A DNA stretch of 64,000 nt from Streptomyces syringium (GCF_017876625.1 NZ_JAGIOH010000001.1:806001-870000), one strand, 5' to 3'. Counted from the first letter of the stretch, positions 1 through 9,317 are shown. Notes: generated by a model from the letters alone, not told the origin. Numbers and translations: made by a program.

Positions 1-809
1 TGGTCGAGGGTGGACAGGGCGGCCGTCATCGCGAGCAGGTTGTTGTGCTGGTCGTCGACGATGAGGATCTTCGGGCGGGGTCCCGGGTAGCTCGCCGAGG
101 GGGTGACCGGGGCGGGTCCGTCGGGCGGGTGGCGGTCCTCCCGTGCCGGGGGCGGCTGCTGGGCCTCCACCATGGCCAACTGCCGCTCCAACAGCAGACA
201 GCGCTCCTCCGCCAGCAGCCCGCGCCGGCGTACGTCCTCCAGCTCCTCGGTGAGCCGCTGCACGTCCTGGCGGAGCTTGTCGCGCTCCTGGACCAGCTCC
301 TCGCGGTCGGGGACGTTCATCTCCAGCTCGTCCGCGCGGGTGCGCTCCGCCGCCCACGCCCCTTCCAGCTGGCTCAGCCGCACCTCGAGATCGGCGATCC
401 GGTGCTGACGGTCGAGCAGCGCGTCGCCCAGTACGTCCTCCTGCACGGTGGACCGCCTCGACTCCCGGTCGGCGTCCGCCAGCTGGTGTTCCAGCAGTTC
501 CATGGCGTGCGCGGGTGATCCGCTGGTGCGGACGGCCGCCCGGTGCAGCTCCCGGACCCGCTCGATGGCGGCCGGGGTGACGGCGGTGCCGCGCGACTCC
601 GCGAGATCGGCGAAGAGGTCGAGGACGAATTCCCACGGCGGGATGCGCGTACCGCTCAGATAGCGGGAGATGGTGCCCGCGTCCCGGAACCGGCGGGCGG
701 CGTACCGGCGGACCGACACCTTGAGGCCGGAGAACAGTTCGCGCAGTGTCTGCGCGAAGATCCGGCACTCCTCGGTCAGTCCGTCGGCCAGCGGCCGCAA
801 TTCACCCAT
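1..809 (-). CDS. Receiver-domain protein with N-terminal HTH and coiled coil (partial)
   Basis: Minus-strand reading frame entering from the window edge; 269 residues are visible and the C-terminus is missing. Residues 29-65 look like an XRE-type DNA-binding segment (VSVRRYAARRF, then ISRYLSGTRIPPWEF). Residues 95-220 are charged and heptad-like, consistent with a coiled coil. From residue 246 the sequence PKILIVDDQHNNLLAM begins a response-regulator receiver domain (beta-1 and the acidic DD pair). The phospho-acceptor Asp and anything after it, for example a histidine-kinase core, lie outside the window. ATG at 807-809 is preceded by a GGAG about 6 bases upstream. Seen: the domain order. Known: receivers of this type often sit in hybrid kinases. 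Inferred: a signalling protein combining HTH and receiver. Confidence 0.75.
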   Translation of the reverse strand, partial: MGELRPLADGLTEECRIFAQTLRELFSGLKVSVRRYAARRFRDAGTISRYLSGTRIPPWEFVLDLFADLAESRGTAVTPAAIERVRELHRAAVRTSGSPAHAMELLEHQLADADRESRRSTVQEDVLGDALLDRQHRIADLEVRLSQLEGAWAAERTRADELEMNVPDREELVQERDKLRQDVQRLTEELEDVRRRGLLAEERCLLLERQLAMVEAQQPPPAREDRHPPDGPAPVTPSASYPGPRPKILIVDDQHNNLLAMTAALSTLD

Positions 810-919
810 GCCCCGCTCCGTCCCCGCGCGGCGGCCTCCCGTGCTCCTCCCGCGCGACCGTCACCGACCTGTGGTGACCACCCTCCCACGCGACCCCGCC
901 GGGACGGCCCCGTGTCCGT

Positions 920-1108
920 TCAGGCATCGGAATCCGCCACCAAGCGGTCAAAGAACGACACCGCCGCTCCGAAGACGGCACCGCCGCACAGGACGCACTG
1001 CGCGGAGTCGACCCCGGCCAGCGCCGACAGCACCCCCGCTCCCAGCCCGGCGAGCACCCCGAGCAACAGCACCAGTGCCGCTCTCGGCGTCAACAGCGAA
1101 CCCTTCAC
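920..1108 (-). CDS. Small single-pass membrane protein
   Basis: A 62-residue product with one long hydrophobic stretch (AALVLLLGVLAGLGAGVLSA) near the N-terminus and a polar tail containing a CVLC pair. The upstream part of the open frame is Arg/Pro-rich and unlike a protein. The second of two adjacent GTG codons is chosen because GGGAGG lies 6 bases before it. No family was recognised. It is divergent from the downstream B3/4 gene. Confidence 0.5.
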   Translation of the reverse strand: MKGSLLTPRAALVLLLGVLAGLGAGVLSALAGVDSAQCVLCGGAVFGAAVSFFDRLVADSDA

Positions 1109-1304
1109 CACGGACCTCCCGTTCCACGGCCGGGCACCGGCCCGGCTCGGCCCGGGCACGACGACCGGCCGGGACGAGCACAGCGTCGGGCACGGGGCGG
1201 GTGTTGCGCGCGGCAACACCCGGAGCGGCAACAGCAGAGGCTGGTTCAGTGCAATGACCTACTGGTACATTGAAATGAACGACGACGCGCAGGCCAGGAG
1301 AGAC

Positions 1305-2009
1305 GTGACACCCGACATCAAGACATGGCTCGACACCGTCACCATCGACCCCGCCGTGCGGGCGCTGCGGCCGGACTACCGCGCGCTGGTCGTCGTCGCC
1401 GAAGGGCTCCGTCCCGGGCCGAGCGACGCCTTCAGCGAGGAACTGCTCGCCGCCGCCGAGGCGAGCGCCCTCGCGCGCACCGGGGACGGGGCCGCCGGGC
1501 CCCACCCGCACGTGGCCGCATGGCGCGAGGCCTTCCGCGACTTCGGGGCGAAGCCGCAGCGCACCCGCCCCAGCGTGGACGGGCTGCTGCGCCGCGTGCC
1601 CGCCGGGCTGCCCCGGGTGGACCGCCTCACGGACATCTACAACGCGATCTCCGTCGCCCACGGCATCCCGCTGGGCGGCGAGGACCTCGACCACTACCGG
1701 GGGCCCGCGTTCCTCACCCGGGCCGACGGCAGTGAGCCCTTCGAGACCACCGCGGCGGGCGAGCCCGTCGTGGAGCACCCCGAACCCGGCGAGGTCGTGT
1801 GGCGCGACGACGCGGGCGTCACCTGCCGCCGCTGGAACTGGCGCCAGTGCACCCGCACCCGCCTCACCCACGCCACCACCCGGGCCGTCTTCATCCTCGA
1901 CGCGCTCGCGCCGTTGACGGACGAGGCCCTGGCGGAGGCCGGTGAGGCCCTCGTGGCGGCGCTCGTCGCCGGCGGCCCGGGCGTGCGGACCGGCTCCCGC
2001 CTGGTGTGA
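1305..2009 (+). CDS. B3/4 domain-containing protein (PheRS-beta-like editing domain)
   Basis: 234 residues. The stretch with FRDFGAKPQRTRPSVDGLLR, then LTDIYNAISVAHGIPLGGEDL, is characteristic of free-standing B3/4 proteins, relatives of the tRNA-editing B3/B4 domain of phenylalanyl-tRNA synthetase beta chain. The C-terminal part (VVWRDDAGVTCRRWNWRQCT) is also typical. GTG at 1305 is chosen because AGGAGA precedes it by 3-4 bases. The family is usually annotated as a possible tRNA- or amino-acid-binding editing protein; no substrate can be read from sequence. Convergent with the Mut7-C gene, with a hairpin between them. Confidence 0.8.
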   Translation: MTPDIKTWLDTVTIDPAVRALRPDYRALVVVAEGLRPGPSDAFSEELLAAAEASALARTGDGAAGPHPHVAAWREAFRDFGAKPQRTRPSVDGLLRRVPAGLPRVDRLTDIYNAISVAHGIPLGGEDLDHYRGPAFLTRADGSEPFETTAAGEPVVEHPEPGEVVWRDDAGVTCRRWNWRQCTRTRLTHATTRAVFILDALAPLTDEALAEAGEALVAALVAGGPGVRTGSRLV

Positions 2010-2027
2010 GCCCGGGGTGAGGCCCGG

Positions 2028-2051
2028 GGGGCGTCCGGGCTAGGACGCCCC
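2028..2051. terminator. Short hairpin between convergent genes
   Basis: Arms 2028-2036 and 2043-2051 are perfect 9-bp complements (GGGGCGTCC/GGACGCCCC) around a 6-base loop. The hairpin lies between the stop of the B3/4 gene and the stop of the convergent Mut7-C gene. No T-tract, which is usual for streptomycete terminators. Confidence 0.5.
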
Positions 2052-2789
2052 GAGTCCGGCCGCGGCGGCCCCGAATTCACGGACCGCGCCCTCGACGATC
2101 GCCTCCAGCCGCTCGTGGTGCGCGCCCCGCCAGTACACGCGGTCACAGGCGGTGCACTGCGCGAAGACGTCGTACGTGCGCTGCGTGCCGTGCTCCAGCA
2201 GCTCACTGACGGCTTCCTTGTCGGCGTCCCGCAGTTCGCCGTTGCACGCGGTGCACCGGGTCCACGGCGCCAGACGGGGCGCGAAGCGGCCGAGCACGTC
2301 CCGCAGCTGCTCCTCGGGGCGGTCGCTGTAGACGTACGCCCCCGCCCAGATCTCCCGGCGCCGGAGCAGACCCCGGTCGCGGGAGAGCAGCACTCTCCGT
2401 TCGGCGGCGGACAGCGCGGCCAGCGCCGGGTCGCCGATGTCCTCGGCCTCGTACGCCGCGTCGACGCCCAGCAGCCGCAGCCGCCGGGCCAGGGTCCCCA
2501 GGTGCACGTCGAGCAGGAACCGCAGCGGTGCCCCCGGCACGGGCTGCGGGCGGGCAGCGGCGCGCACCTCGACGGACTCCCCCGCGCCCGGCACGTGCGC
2601 CGCCGGCACCTCCCGGCCGTCGACGAGCAGCCGGCCGACCTCGGTGAGCGGGATACCGAGCGATTCGACGACGTGCCCCAGCGTCGACGCTCCGTCGGTG
2701 ACGACGACCGCCCGTTCGCCGCGCCGCTCGGCGGCGACGAAGAGCTTCAGTTCCGGGGCGACGCTGATGTGGATCTCGGGTCCGTTCAC
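2040..2789 (-). CDS. Mut7-C RNase domain protein with ubiquitin-like N-terminus
   Basis: 249 residues. Residues 1-80 resemble the ubiquitin/MoaD-like fold found before bacterial Mut7-C domains. Residues 88-240 are the Mut7-C (PIN-like) domain: LLDVHLGTLARRLRLLG, the acidic LSRDRGLL motif, and a zinc ribbon formed by CTAC and CTAC pairs followed by VYWRGAHHERL. Length and two-domain order match the actinobacterial family. Known: Mut7-C is a predicted RNase related to PIN domains. GTG start. The next gene upstream, a HAD phosphatase on the same strand, is about 50 bases away, so they may be co-transcribed. Confidence 0.9.
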   Translation of the reverse strand: MNGPEIHISVAPELKLFVAAERRGERAVVVTDGASTLGHVVESLGIPLTEVGRLLVDGREVPAAHVPGAGESVEVRAAARPQPVPGAPLRFLLDVHLGTLARRLRLLGVDAAYEAEDIGDPALAALSAAERRVLLSRDRGLLRRREIWAGAYVYSDRPEEQLRDVLGRFAPRLAPWTRCTACNGELRDADKEAVSELLEHGTQRTYDVFAQCTACDRVYWRGAHHERLEAIVEGAVREFGAAAAGLGAS

Positions 2790-2840
2790 CTCTTCAGGAT
2801 GCCATTCGCGCCCCGCGCGCCGATGGCCGGGCGCCGGAGG

Positions 2841-3503
2841 TCAACGGACCTGGTCCGTGAGGTCGAGACCGAGCACGGTCTCGATCGCGGCCACCGTGGC
2901 GGCGGGCTCGGTGGCGCGGACGACGGCCATCCCGAGTTCCTGGGCGGGGGTGAGGTTGCGGGCGGAATCGTCGACGAACACACAGGCCTCGGCGGGGAGT
3001 TCCATCAGGCCGAGCATGATGGTGTAGAGCCCGGGGTCGGGCTTGCGCATCCGGTAGCGGCCGGAGAGCAGCACCGCGTCGTAGGACGTGTCGAGTTCGT
3101 ACCCGGCGTACGGGTCGTACGGCTCGAAGCCGAGGCTGTTGGACAGGACGCCGACCCGCACCCCGGCCCGCCGGGCGGCCCGCACGGCGCCGGTCAGCGT
3201 CGGCTCGGGGCGGAGGTCCGCGAGGGCCCGGCCGAGCAGGTTGACCGGGTCGACCCCGAGGAGGGGCGCGGTGTGTTCGTTCCACTCCTCCTGGGTGATC
3301 GCCCCGCGCTCCAGGTCCGCGAAGAGTTCGCGTCCCACCGGATCCACCGAGACGGCGTTCAGGAAGGCGTCCGGGGCCAGCCCCTCGCGCAGGCAGAAGG
3401 CGCGGGTGCAGGCGACGACGGAGGTGGTCAGCACCCCGCCGAAGTCGAGGATCAGGCCCTTGCCCGGCGGCGTGGCCCCGGGACCGGACTGCGGAGTGGA
3501 CAT
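2841..3503 (-). CDS. HAD-family phosphatase
   Basis: 220 residues. HAD motif I is present as LILDFGGVLTT (nucleophile Asp). Motif II is near GVLSNSLG, the conserved Lys near RYRMRKPDPGLY, and motif IV is CVFVDDSARN. The helical cap sits between motifs I and II, as in subfamily IA. ATG at 3501-3503 is preferred over an upstream codon because GAGGAG lies 6 bases before it. Substrate unknown: members of this group hydrolyse small phosphate esters or dehalogenate. Same strand and just upstream of the Mut7-C gene. Confidence 0.85.
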   Translation of the reverse strand: MSTPQSGPGATPPGKGLILDFGGVLTTSVVACTRAFCLREGLAPDAFLNAVSVDPVGRELFADLERGAITQEEWNEHTAPLLGVDPVNLLGRALADLRPEPTLTGAVRAARRAGVRVGVLSNSLGFEPYDPYAGYELDTSYDAVLLSGRYRMRKPDPGLYTIMLGLMELPAEACVFVDDSARNLTPAQELGMAVVRATEPAATVAAIETVLGLDLTDQVR

Positions 3504-3733
3504 GTGCGGCTCCTCACGCTGGAACAACCCTCGTTCACGCTGTGTGCCCGATCGTGGTGGGCCGCCGCCACCGGCGTCAACGACGCCTGGGACCCCCGTT
3601 GCCCCACCGGCGTGGAGTGACGGGCAGCGACGCGGGTGGTGGGGATCCGGGACGGAAGTCGCGTGTCCGGACGGGTCCGTACGGATAGAGATGTGGGCGA
3701 CATCAGCGGATACAGGAGGGGGACGTCCGCGCC

Positions 3734-4501
3734 ATGGCCTGGGTCAAAACCGCCGCGATCCTGAACGACGCCCACGAGACGCGCCAAGAGGTCCTCAACG
3801 CCCTCGGCGCCGGGTTCACCGAAGTGCACGACACCCTCGCCACACTGCTGGGGCTGTCGGAGGCCATAGCCACCGGCGGGACCTGGCTGCGTGAGAACCA
3901 CGAGGCCCTGCACGGGAAACTCGACCGTGTCCTCGGGGAGATCGAGCGACTCCGCGTCGACTGCGCGGCCCTGAGCGAGCTCGTCGACGCCCGCACCACG
4001 CCTCCCGCCGAAACTGTCGAGCGGCAGACCGTTCCCCCGGTGGCGCCGCCCCTCCCCCGTCCCCCGGCCTCCCCTGACGGGACGGACACCGGAGCCGCCG
4101 GCCCCGCGCGGCTCCGGCGACTGCTCCGCCGCGCCGCCGGTGTCTCCTCCGCCAGGCTCGTCTGTCACCGCGACACCTGGGCCTTCCTCCTCGAACAGAC
4201 CGCGTGCGACCCGCATTTCCGCGCGCCCGGCCCGGTCGACGACGAGCACGAGGGGAGGGTGGAGGTCACCCTGTCGGGGCGGAGCCTCATCGCCGTGCTC
4301 CTCTCCCTCTTCCGTACCTCCCAGGAGGAGGACATCGAGCGGCTCGGCGACCTGGCCATGGCCGCCGAGCTGTACGAGCGCAGCGCCGACGCGCTGGAGC
4401 ACACCGACTCCGCCGACCGCTACGGCCCCCAGGTGGTCATCGTCCTCGACGACCGGGCGGTCTCCGCCCCGGCCGAGGGGGACGAGGGACGCGCCGGCTG
4501 A
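3734..4501 (+). CDS. Hypothetical protein with coiled-coil N-terminus
   Basis: 255 residues, no recognised family. Residues 1-90 are amphipathic and probably helical (ETRQEVLNALGAG, then LDRVLGEIERLRVDCAALSEL). A Pro-rich linker at about 90-125 leads to a second globular half. That half contains VCHRDTWAFLLEQT, a pattern ending in LIAVLLSLFRTSQEED, and a terminal VVIVLDDRAV strand. No signal peptide or membrane helix. Codon use is typical of the window. Confidence 0.6.
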   Translation: MAWVKTAAILNDAHETRQEVLNALGAGFTEVHDTLATLLGLSEAIATGGTWLRENHEALHGKLDRVLGEIERLRVDCAALSELVDARTTPPAETVERQTVPPVAPPLPRPPASPDGTDTGAAGPARLRRLLRRAAGVSSARLVCHRDTWAFLLEQTACDPHFRAPGPVDDEHEGRVEVTLSGRSLIAVLLSLFRTSQEEDIERLGDLAMAAELYERSADALEHTDSADRYGPQVVIVLDDRAVSAPAEGDEGRAG

Positions 4502-4540
4502 GCTGTCGTCGGAGGCAGCCGTCGCCACAATCGGCCGAGT

Positions 4541-5146
4541 TCAGCCGGCCCGACCGGGGCTGCCTTCCTGTCGCGCCAGGGGGGTGGTGGCCCAGCCGTA
4601 TTCCAGCAGGGTGAACAAGTCGCCCATGGTCCGGGGCGGGTCTTCGCTCGCGCGGGCGATGCCGGGGGCTTCCAGGACGAAGCGTGCCAGTCCGGTGACG
4701 GCGGGGGCCTCCGGGGCGAGCCCGGTGGCCTCGGCGAGGGTGGCAGCCAGTGTTTTCTCGTGGCGCGACCACATGCGCCGGGCGTAGTCCCGTAGCGCGG
4801 GGGTGGATTCGACGAGGACGAACGTGGGGTCGTCGGTCAGCACGGCGGTCCGGGTGTGCACCATGTGGTCACGCAGGGCGTGCAGCACGGACTGACCAGG
4901 GGCTCGGTCACGAACGGCGGCGATCAGGGCGCTCTCGATGTCCGCGTCCAGATCGAAGACGAGCGCCTCCTTGCTGGGGAAGTGTTTGAAGAGTGTGCTC
5001 AGCGAGACGTCGGCCGCCTCCGCCACCTCGCGCACACCGACGTTGTCGAAGCCGCGCTCGGTGAACAGCCGCACGGCGGCGTCCGCCAGGGCCTGCCGGG
5101 TTCGGGCCTTCTTGCGCTCGCGGCGTCCTGTCGTTGTCTCGGCCAT
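4541..5146 (-). CDS. TetR/AcrR-family transcriptional regulator
   Basis: 201 residues. The N-terminal HTH at residues 12-60 is canonical TetR (ARTRQALADAAVRLFTERGF, then VREVAEAADVSLSTLFKHFPSKEAL). The C-terminal all-helical ligand domain is unassigned. Transcribed divergently from the flavin monooxygenase gene across a 180-bp gap carrying a 14-bp palindrome. This is the standard arrangement for a TetR repressor controlling itself and the neighbouring oxidoreductase (inference). GGAGG lies just before the ATG. Confidence 0.93.
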   Translation of the reverse strand: MAETTTGRRERKKARTRQALADAAVRLFTERGFDNVGVREVAEAADVSLSTLFKHFPSKEALVFDLDADIESALIAAVRDRAPGQSVLHALRDHMVHTRTAVLTDDPTFVLVESTPALRDYARRMWSRHEKTLAATLAEATGLAPEAPAVTGLARFVLEAPGIARASEDPPRTMGDLFTLLEYGWATTPLARQEGSPGRAG

Positions 5147-5164
5147 GCCTCCACCCTACCTGCT

Positions 5165-5178
5165 TCGAGTCGACTCGA
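5165..5178. promoter_or_regulatory. Palindrome, candidate TetR operator
   Basis: TCGAGTCGACTCGA is a perfect 14-bp palindrome, 19 bases upstream of the tetR start, in the divergent tetR/monooxygenase spacer. The rest of the spacer is unusually AT-rich for the window (AAAAGCGATC, TGTACTTTTGC), consistent with overlapping promoters. Operator function is inferred from position only. Confidence 0.45.
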
Positions 5179-5328
5179 TCGTAAAAGCGATCAGGCGCAA
5201 AGTCAGAGCGATTGTACTTTTGCAGCGGCTGTGCTTTTGTGAGCGGGCAAGCCTGACCGGCACTCAGCTCAGGGCGTCGCCCCAGGGCGCCGGCACTCTC
5301 TTCGACCGTCGAACGGAGCGTGACCCTC

Positions 5329-6498
5329 ATGTCCACCACCCCTCGCATCGCGATCGTCGGCGCCGGACCCGGCGGCCTCGTCTGCGCACGCGTCCTGCAA
5401 CAACACGGCGTGCCGGTCGCGGTCTTCGAGCACGAGACCGACCCCCGGTCCCGCCCGCAGGGCGGCACCCTCGACATCGACGAGGACACCGGCCAAGCAG
5501 CCTTGCGTGCGGCCGGTCTGTTCGACCGGTTCCTCGCGCTGGCCCGGCCCGAAGGCCAGGAGTGGCGCCTGTACGACCGTCACGCGACCCTGATACGTCA
5601 CGACCGGGCCGACAAGGGCGATGCGAGCAGGCCCGAGATCGACCGCGGGCAGCTGCGCAGTCTGCTGCTGGACTCCCTCACCCCCGGCACGGTCCGCTGG
5701 GGGCACTCCGTAAGGGCCGTCACCCCGCTTCCCCACGGCACCGCCCGCCTGCACCACCACGACCGCGGCATCGAGGACTTCGACCTGGTCATCGGCGCCG
5801 ACGGTGCCTGGTCCCGGGTACGCCCCGCGCTCTCCGACGCCCAGCCCTCCTACGCCGGCGTCACGATGGTGGAGTCCCACTTCGACGATGTCGACCGCCG
5901 CCACCCCGGCATCGCCCGCTTGGTCGGCCGCGGCACCATGTCGGCCAAGGCGGGCGGCCGAAGCCTGGTATTGCAGCGCAACAGCAACGGACACGTCCGC
6001 GCCTACATCACCTTCCGCGGCCCCCAGGACTGGCACACCGGCCTCGACCTCGCCGACACCGAAGCCGTACGCGCGCGTCTCCTCGCCCGGTACCAGGGCT
6101 GGCACGACAGCCTGCTCGACATCCTGCGTGAGAACGAAGGCGGTTTCATCAACCGTCCCATGTTCGTCCTTCCCGTTCCCCACTCCTGGCAGCGCACCCC
6201 CGGTATCACCCTGCTCGGGGACGCCGCCCACTTGATGCCGCCGATCGGCGTCGGCGCCAACCTCGCCCTGCTCGACGGCGCCGAACTCGCCCGAGCCGTC
6301 ATCGGTCACTCCACCGTCGACGAGGCCCTCGACGCCTACGAAAGCGTCATGCTGCCCCGCGCCACCGACAGCGCGAAGACCGCCCAGCGGATGCTCAGCA
6401 CCCTGATGCCCGACACCGACTCCGACGCCCCAGCATTCCCCGACGCACTCTGGCCGACGGACGCCCTCCGTGCCGCGCACCCCTCTCACACCAGCTGA
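5329..6498 (+). CDS. FAD-dependent monooxygenase (TetX/PHBH-like)
   Basis: 389 residues. An N-terminal Rossmann motif for FAD (RIAIVGAGPGGLVCARVLQQ) is followed by the mid-protein DG motif (DLVIGADGAWSRVRPALS) and the C-terminal GD motif (TLLGDAAHLMPPIGVGANLA). This order and length define group-A flavoprotein aromatic hydroxylases, and the sequence is closest in style to TetX-like members. It would use NAD(P)H and O2 to hydroxylate a small, probably aromatic or polyketide-like, substrate in the cytoplasm. ATG at 5329 is chosen; an in-frame GTG at 5320 sits only 1 base after the GGAG and is less likely. Probably controlled by the divergent TetR. Confidence 0.9.
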   Translation: MSTTPRIAIVGAGPGGLVCARVLQQHGVPVAVFEHETDPRSRPQGGTLDIDEDTGQAALRAAGLFDRFLALARPEGQEWRLYDRHATLIRHDRADKGDASRPEIDRGQLRSLLLDSLTPGTVRWGHSVRAVTPLPHGTARLHHHDRGIEDFDLVIGADGAWSRVRPALSDAQPSYAGVTMVESHFDDVDRRHPGIARLVGRGTMSAKAGGRSLVLQRNSNGHVRAYITFRGPQDWHTGLDLADTEAVRARLLARYQGWHDSLLDILRENEGGFINRPMFVLPVPHSWQRTPGITLLGDAAHLMPPIGVGANLALLDGAELARAVIGHSTVDEALDAYESVMLPRATDSAKTAQRMLSTLMPDTDSDAPAFPDALWPTDALRAAHPSHTS

Positions 6499-6603
6499 GC
6501 CACACGATTTCGAGTATGCGTCCCCCCTTCACCCGGACGGGTCGTTTGACAACGGGCGTTCTGGCAATGCTGCGGTCCTATCGATCACGGGCACGTCGGA
6601 TCA

Positions 6604-7710
6604 GTGGAGGCCACCATCAGCGGCACCTGGAGCATGGGCAGGCGGATCGGGATCACCAGCGCGACTCTGGCGGCGGTGGCCGTCGTCGCCTCGGCGGGGA
6701 CGTCACCCGCGCTGGCGACGCAGGACTGTTTCGACCGCGAGAAGAAGCCGTACACCTCAGTGGTCGACAGCCACCTCCACTTCCGCCCCTTCGGCGGCCA
6801 GGCCATCTCGTTCGACGAACTCACGGGCTACCTGCGCAAGAGCGGCGTCCGCCACGCGAGCATGTACGGCATCGGGCAGACGCTGCCCGTGAACTCCGAC
6901 TGCACCTACTACCTGGACTGCCCCGGGACGCCCGTGGTCCCCAGCATGAAGAACGACTTCGTCAACGCCGGGAACTACATGGAGGCGAAGCCCAAGGATC
7001 CCGGCCTCACGCTCTCCATGACCTTCATGGACCTCAACCACCCCGAGACCGTCCCACCCGGGATCTCCCTCTACGACAAGGAATTCCCGGGGATGTTCCG
7101 CTGGGCGGGAGAGGTCAACCTCGTCAAGCAGGCCCTGTTCCCCAACCGCCATGAGCCCGCGACGAGCGAGAACATCAGGAACTGGGCACCGTTCATGAAG
7201 GTGCTGCGGGACCGCGGCATGCCGATCACCATCCACGCGGACATCGGGAGCGACCGGGAGCCGACGAAATACCTCCACCTGATGGAGGAGACCCTTCGGC
7301 GCTACCCGCGGAACGAGATCGTGTGGGCGCACATGGGGCTCTCCAAGGAACTGTCCGCCATGGACCCCGACCAGCACATCCGCATCGTGCAGCGGCTCCT
7401 CGACAAGTACCCCCGGCTGACCCTCGATCTGAGCTGGCGGGTGCTGGAGGACCAATACTTCAGCAAGCCGGGCGTCAGGCAGAAGTACGCGGCGTTCTTC
7501 GACCGGTACCCCACCAGAGCCATCCCGGGCACCGACTTCGTAGCGGCCGGGAACAAGGACTACCAGGTCTACGAGGAAGAGCTCGAGGTCACCAGCCGTA
7601 TCAACAAGGCCCTGGGGGACGAGGCGTTCCGCGGCATCGCTCTCGGGGCCAACTACTTCCGGCTGCTCGGCATGAAGGAGACGGCCCCGCAGGTGTGCCG
7701 GGCGGGGTGA
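6604..7710 (+). CDS. Secreted amidohydrolase-family protein
   Basis: Up to 368 residues. A Sec signal peptide (GRRIGITSATLAAVAVVASA) ends near ALA-TQDC. The mature part begins with the metal-binding DSHLHFRP motif of amidohydrolases. Later come a His in ITIHADIG, another in EIVWAHMG, and an Asp in IPGTDFVA, the expected order of ligands in a TIM-barrel metal-dependent hydrolase (amidohydrolase_2 type). The first start, GTG at 6604, lacks a clear ribosome site; ATG at 6634 would give a cleaner signal peptide and 358 residues. Substrate unknown. Downstream of the monooxygenase but separated by about 105 bases. Confidence 0.75.
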   Translation: MEATISGTWSMGRRIGITSATLAAVAVVASAGTSPALATQDCFDREKKPYTSVVDSHLHFRPFGGQAISFDELTGYLRKSGVRHASMYGIGQTLPVNSDCTYYLDCPGTPVVPSMKNDFVNAGNYMEAKPKDPGLTLSMTFMDLNHPETVPPGISLYDKEFPGMFRWAGEVNLVKQALFPNRHEPATSENIRNWAPFMKVLRDRGMPITIHADIGSDREPTKYLHLMEETLRRYPRNEIVWAHMGLSKELSAMDPDQHIRIVQRLLDKYPRLTLDLSWRVLEDQYFSKPGVRQKYAAFFDRYPTRAIPGTDFVAAGNKDYQVYEEELEVTSRINKALGDEAFRGIALGANYFRLLGMKETAPQVCRAG

Positions 7711-7776
7711 TGCCGGCGGCGGTGGGAGAGTCGCCGTCGCGTTCCCGTCCCGCCGGGCGCCGCGCACAATGGCCCC

Positions 7777-8943
7777 ATGCCGTACGACGAGAAGAACCCG
7801 CTGCGCCGGCTCTCGCTCGACGAACTGCGCCTGCGGACGAGCGCCAAATGGCGCACGTACCCGCCGGACGTGCTGCCGCTGTGGATCGCCGAGATGGACG
7901 TACCCGTGGCCGAGCCCGTGGCGCGGGCGCTGGTGGACGCGGTCGCGCTGGGCGATACGGGATACCCGGTGGGGACGGGGTACGCGGAGGCGCTGGACGC
8001 GTTCGCGCGGCAGCGGTGGGGCTGGGACGGGGTGGTGGCGGAGCGGACGGCGATCGTGCCGGACGTGATGCTGGGCGTCGTCGAGATGCTGAAGCTGGTG
8101 ACCGGGCCCGGGGACGCGGTGGTGGTGAGTCCTCCGGTGTACCCCCCGTTCTTCCCGTTCGTGGAGAACATGGGCCGGCGGGTGCTCGAGGCGCCGCTGG
8201 GCGACGGGCACCGGATCGACCCCGCCGCCCTGGAGGCGGCGTTCCGGCGGGCGGTGGCGGGTGGGCGGCGCGCGGCGTATCTGCTGTGCAGTCCGCACAA
8301 CCCGACCGGCACCGTGCACACCGCGGAGGAGCTGGCGGCCCTGGCGGAGCTGGCGAACCGCTATGGCGTGCGGGTCGTCGCCGACGAGATCCACGCGCCC
8401 CTCGTGCCGCCGGGCACCCGGTTCGTGCCGTTTCTGTCGGTGCCCGGGGCGGGCGGGGCGTTCTCCTTGATGTCGGCGTCGAAGGCGTGGCATCTGGCGG
8501 GGCTCAAGGCGGCGCTGGCCGTCGTGGGCCCCGCCGCCACGGACGACCTGGCCCGGCTGCCCTACGAGGTGAGCCACGGCCCCGGCCACCTCGGCATCAT
8601 CGCCCACACCGCCGCCCTCCGGGAGGGCGGCGAGTGGCTCGACGCGGTACTGACAGGCCTGGACGAGAACAGGCGGCTGCTCGCCGAGCTGCTGGCGCGT
8701 CATCTGCCGGACGTGCGGTACACGCCCCCGGAGGGCACCTATCTGGCGTGGCTGGACTGCCGAGGGCTCGGCCTGGGCGACGATCCGGCCGCCGTCTTCC
8801 TGGAACGGGGGCGGGTCGCGCTGATCGGCGGTACCGGCTTCGGCACGGGAGGAGCCGGGCACGTGCGGCTGAACCTCGCCACGTCGCCGGAGGTGATCAC
8901 GGAGGCCGTGCGGCGGATGGCGGCCGCGCTCGGCCGGGGGTGA
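7777..8943 (+). CDS. MalY/PatB-family PLP-dependent aminotransferase / C-S lyase
   Basis: 388 residues, the usual size for the family. Hallmarks are [13 protein letters not shown] and [16 protein letters not shown] in the N-terminal region, then [11 protein letters not shown], the CSPHNPTGT substrate/PLP loop, [11 protein letters not shown] (PLP Asp), and the PLP lysine in [13 protein letters not shown] terminal [11 protein letters not shown] supplies the carboxylate-binding Arg. Known members are cystathionine beta-lyases that cleave cysteine S-conjugates or cystathionine to pyruvate, ammonia and thiol; some MalY proteins also regulate transcription. The exact substrate cannot be read from sequence. 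Confidence 0.92.
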   Translation: MPYDEKNPLRRLSLDELRLRTSAKWRTYPPDVLPLWIAEMDVPVAEPVARALVDAVALGDTGYPVGTGYAEALDAFARQRWGWDGVVAERTAIVPDVMLGVVEMLKLVTGPGDAVVVSPPVYPPFFPFVENMGRRVLEAPLGDGHRIDPAALEAAFRRAVAGGRRAAYLLCSPHNPTGTVHTAEELAALAELANRYGVRVVADEIHAPLVPPGTRFVPFLSVPGAGGAFSLMSASKAWHLAGLKAALAVVGPAATDDLARLPYEVSHGPGHLGIIAHTAALREGGEWLDAVLTGLDENRRLLAELLARHLPDVRYTPPEGTYLAWLDCRGLGLGDDPAAVFLERGRVALIGGTGFGTGGAGHVRLNLATSPEVITEAVRRMAAALGRG

Positions 8944-8959
8944 GGCGGGCCGCCGTCCG

Positions 8960-9280
8960 TCAGCCGTCGAGCGCGGCGGCCACGACGGGCCCAAGGTGCT
9001 CGAATTCCGGCGGGAGCGTGCCGAGCAGCCGGCGTTCGACGGTTCTTCCCGGGTCGGCCAGCGCCACGTCGCCGACGGTGACGAGGCCGTTGAACACGTG
9101 CCGGACCGCCTCGGAGTCGGTGACGGTGAACCCCCGGTACCCCAGGCCCGGGGCCGGGGGCGGCTTCGCGTCCGCCCGGGCGAGGGTGGCCAGGAGCGCC
9201 CGGAGCGCGGCGGCCGCGCCGGGGTCCAGCGGCCAGCGCGGATCGGGGCGGCCGCTGAGGACGTGCAGTTCCACGATCAC
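8960..9280 (-). CDS. Short SGRP-motif protein, paralogue of neighbour's N-terminus
   Basis: 106 residues, no named family. The N-terminus IVELHVLSGRPDPRWPL aligns with VDVDIFSGRPNPAWVV of the adjacent upstream gene. A GYRGF segment parallels GYREV there, so this is a short paralogue covering about the first third of that protein. The start at 9280 (GTG) is chosen because it aligns with the neighbour's start; a GTG at 9313 is possible. Only about 40 bases separate the two genes, so they are probably co-transcribed. No signal peptide is apparent. Confidence 0.6.
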   Translation of the reverse strand: MIVELHVLSGRPDPRWPLDPGAAAALRALLATLARADAKPPPAPGLGYRGFTVTDSEAVRHVFNGLVTVGDVALADPGRTVERRLLGTLPPEFEHLGPVVAAALDG

Positions 9281-9317
9281 CGGGCCTCGCCGCTCCGGTC
9301 CGTCGGCGGCCACCGGC

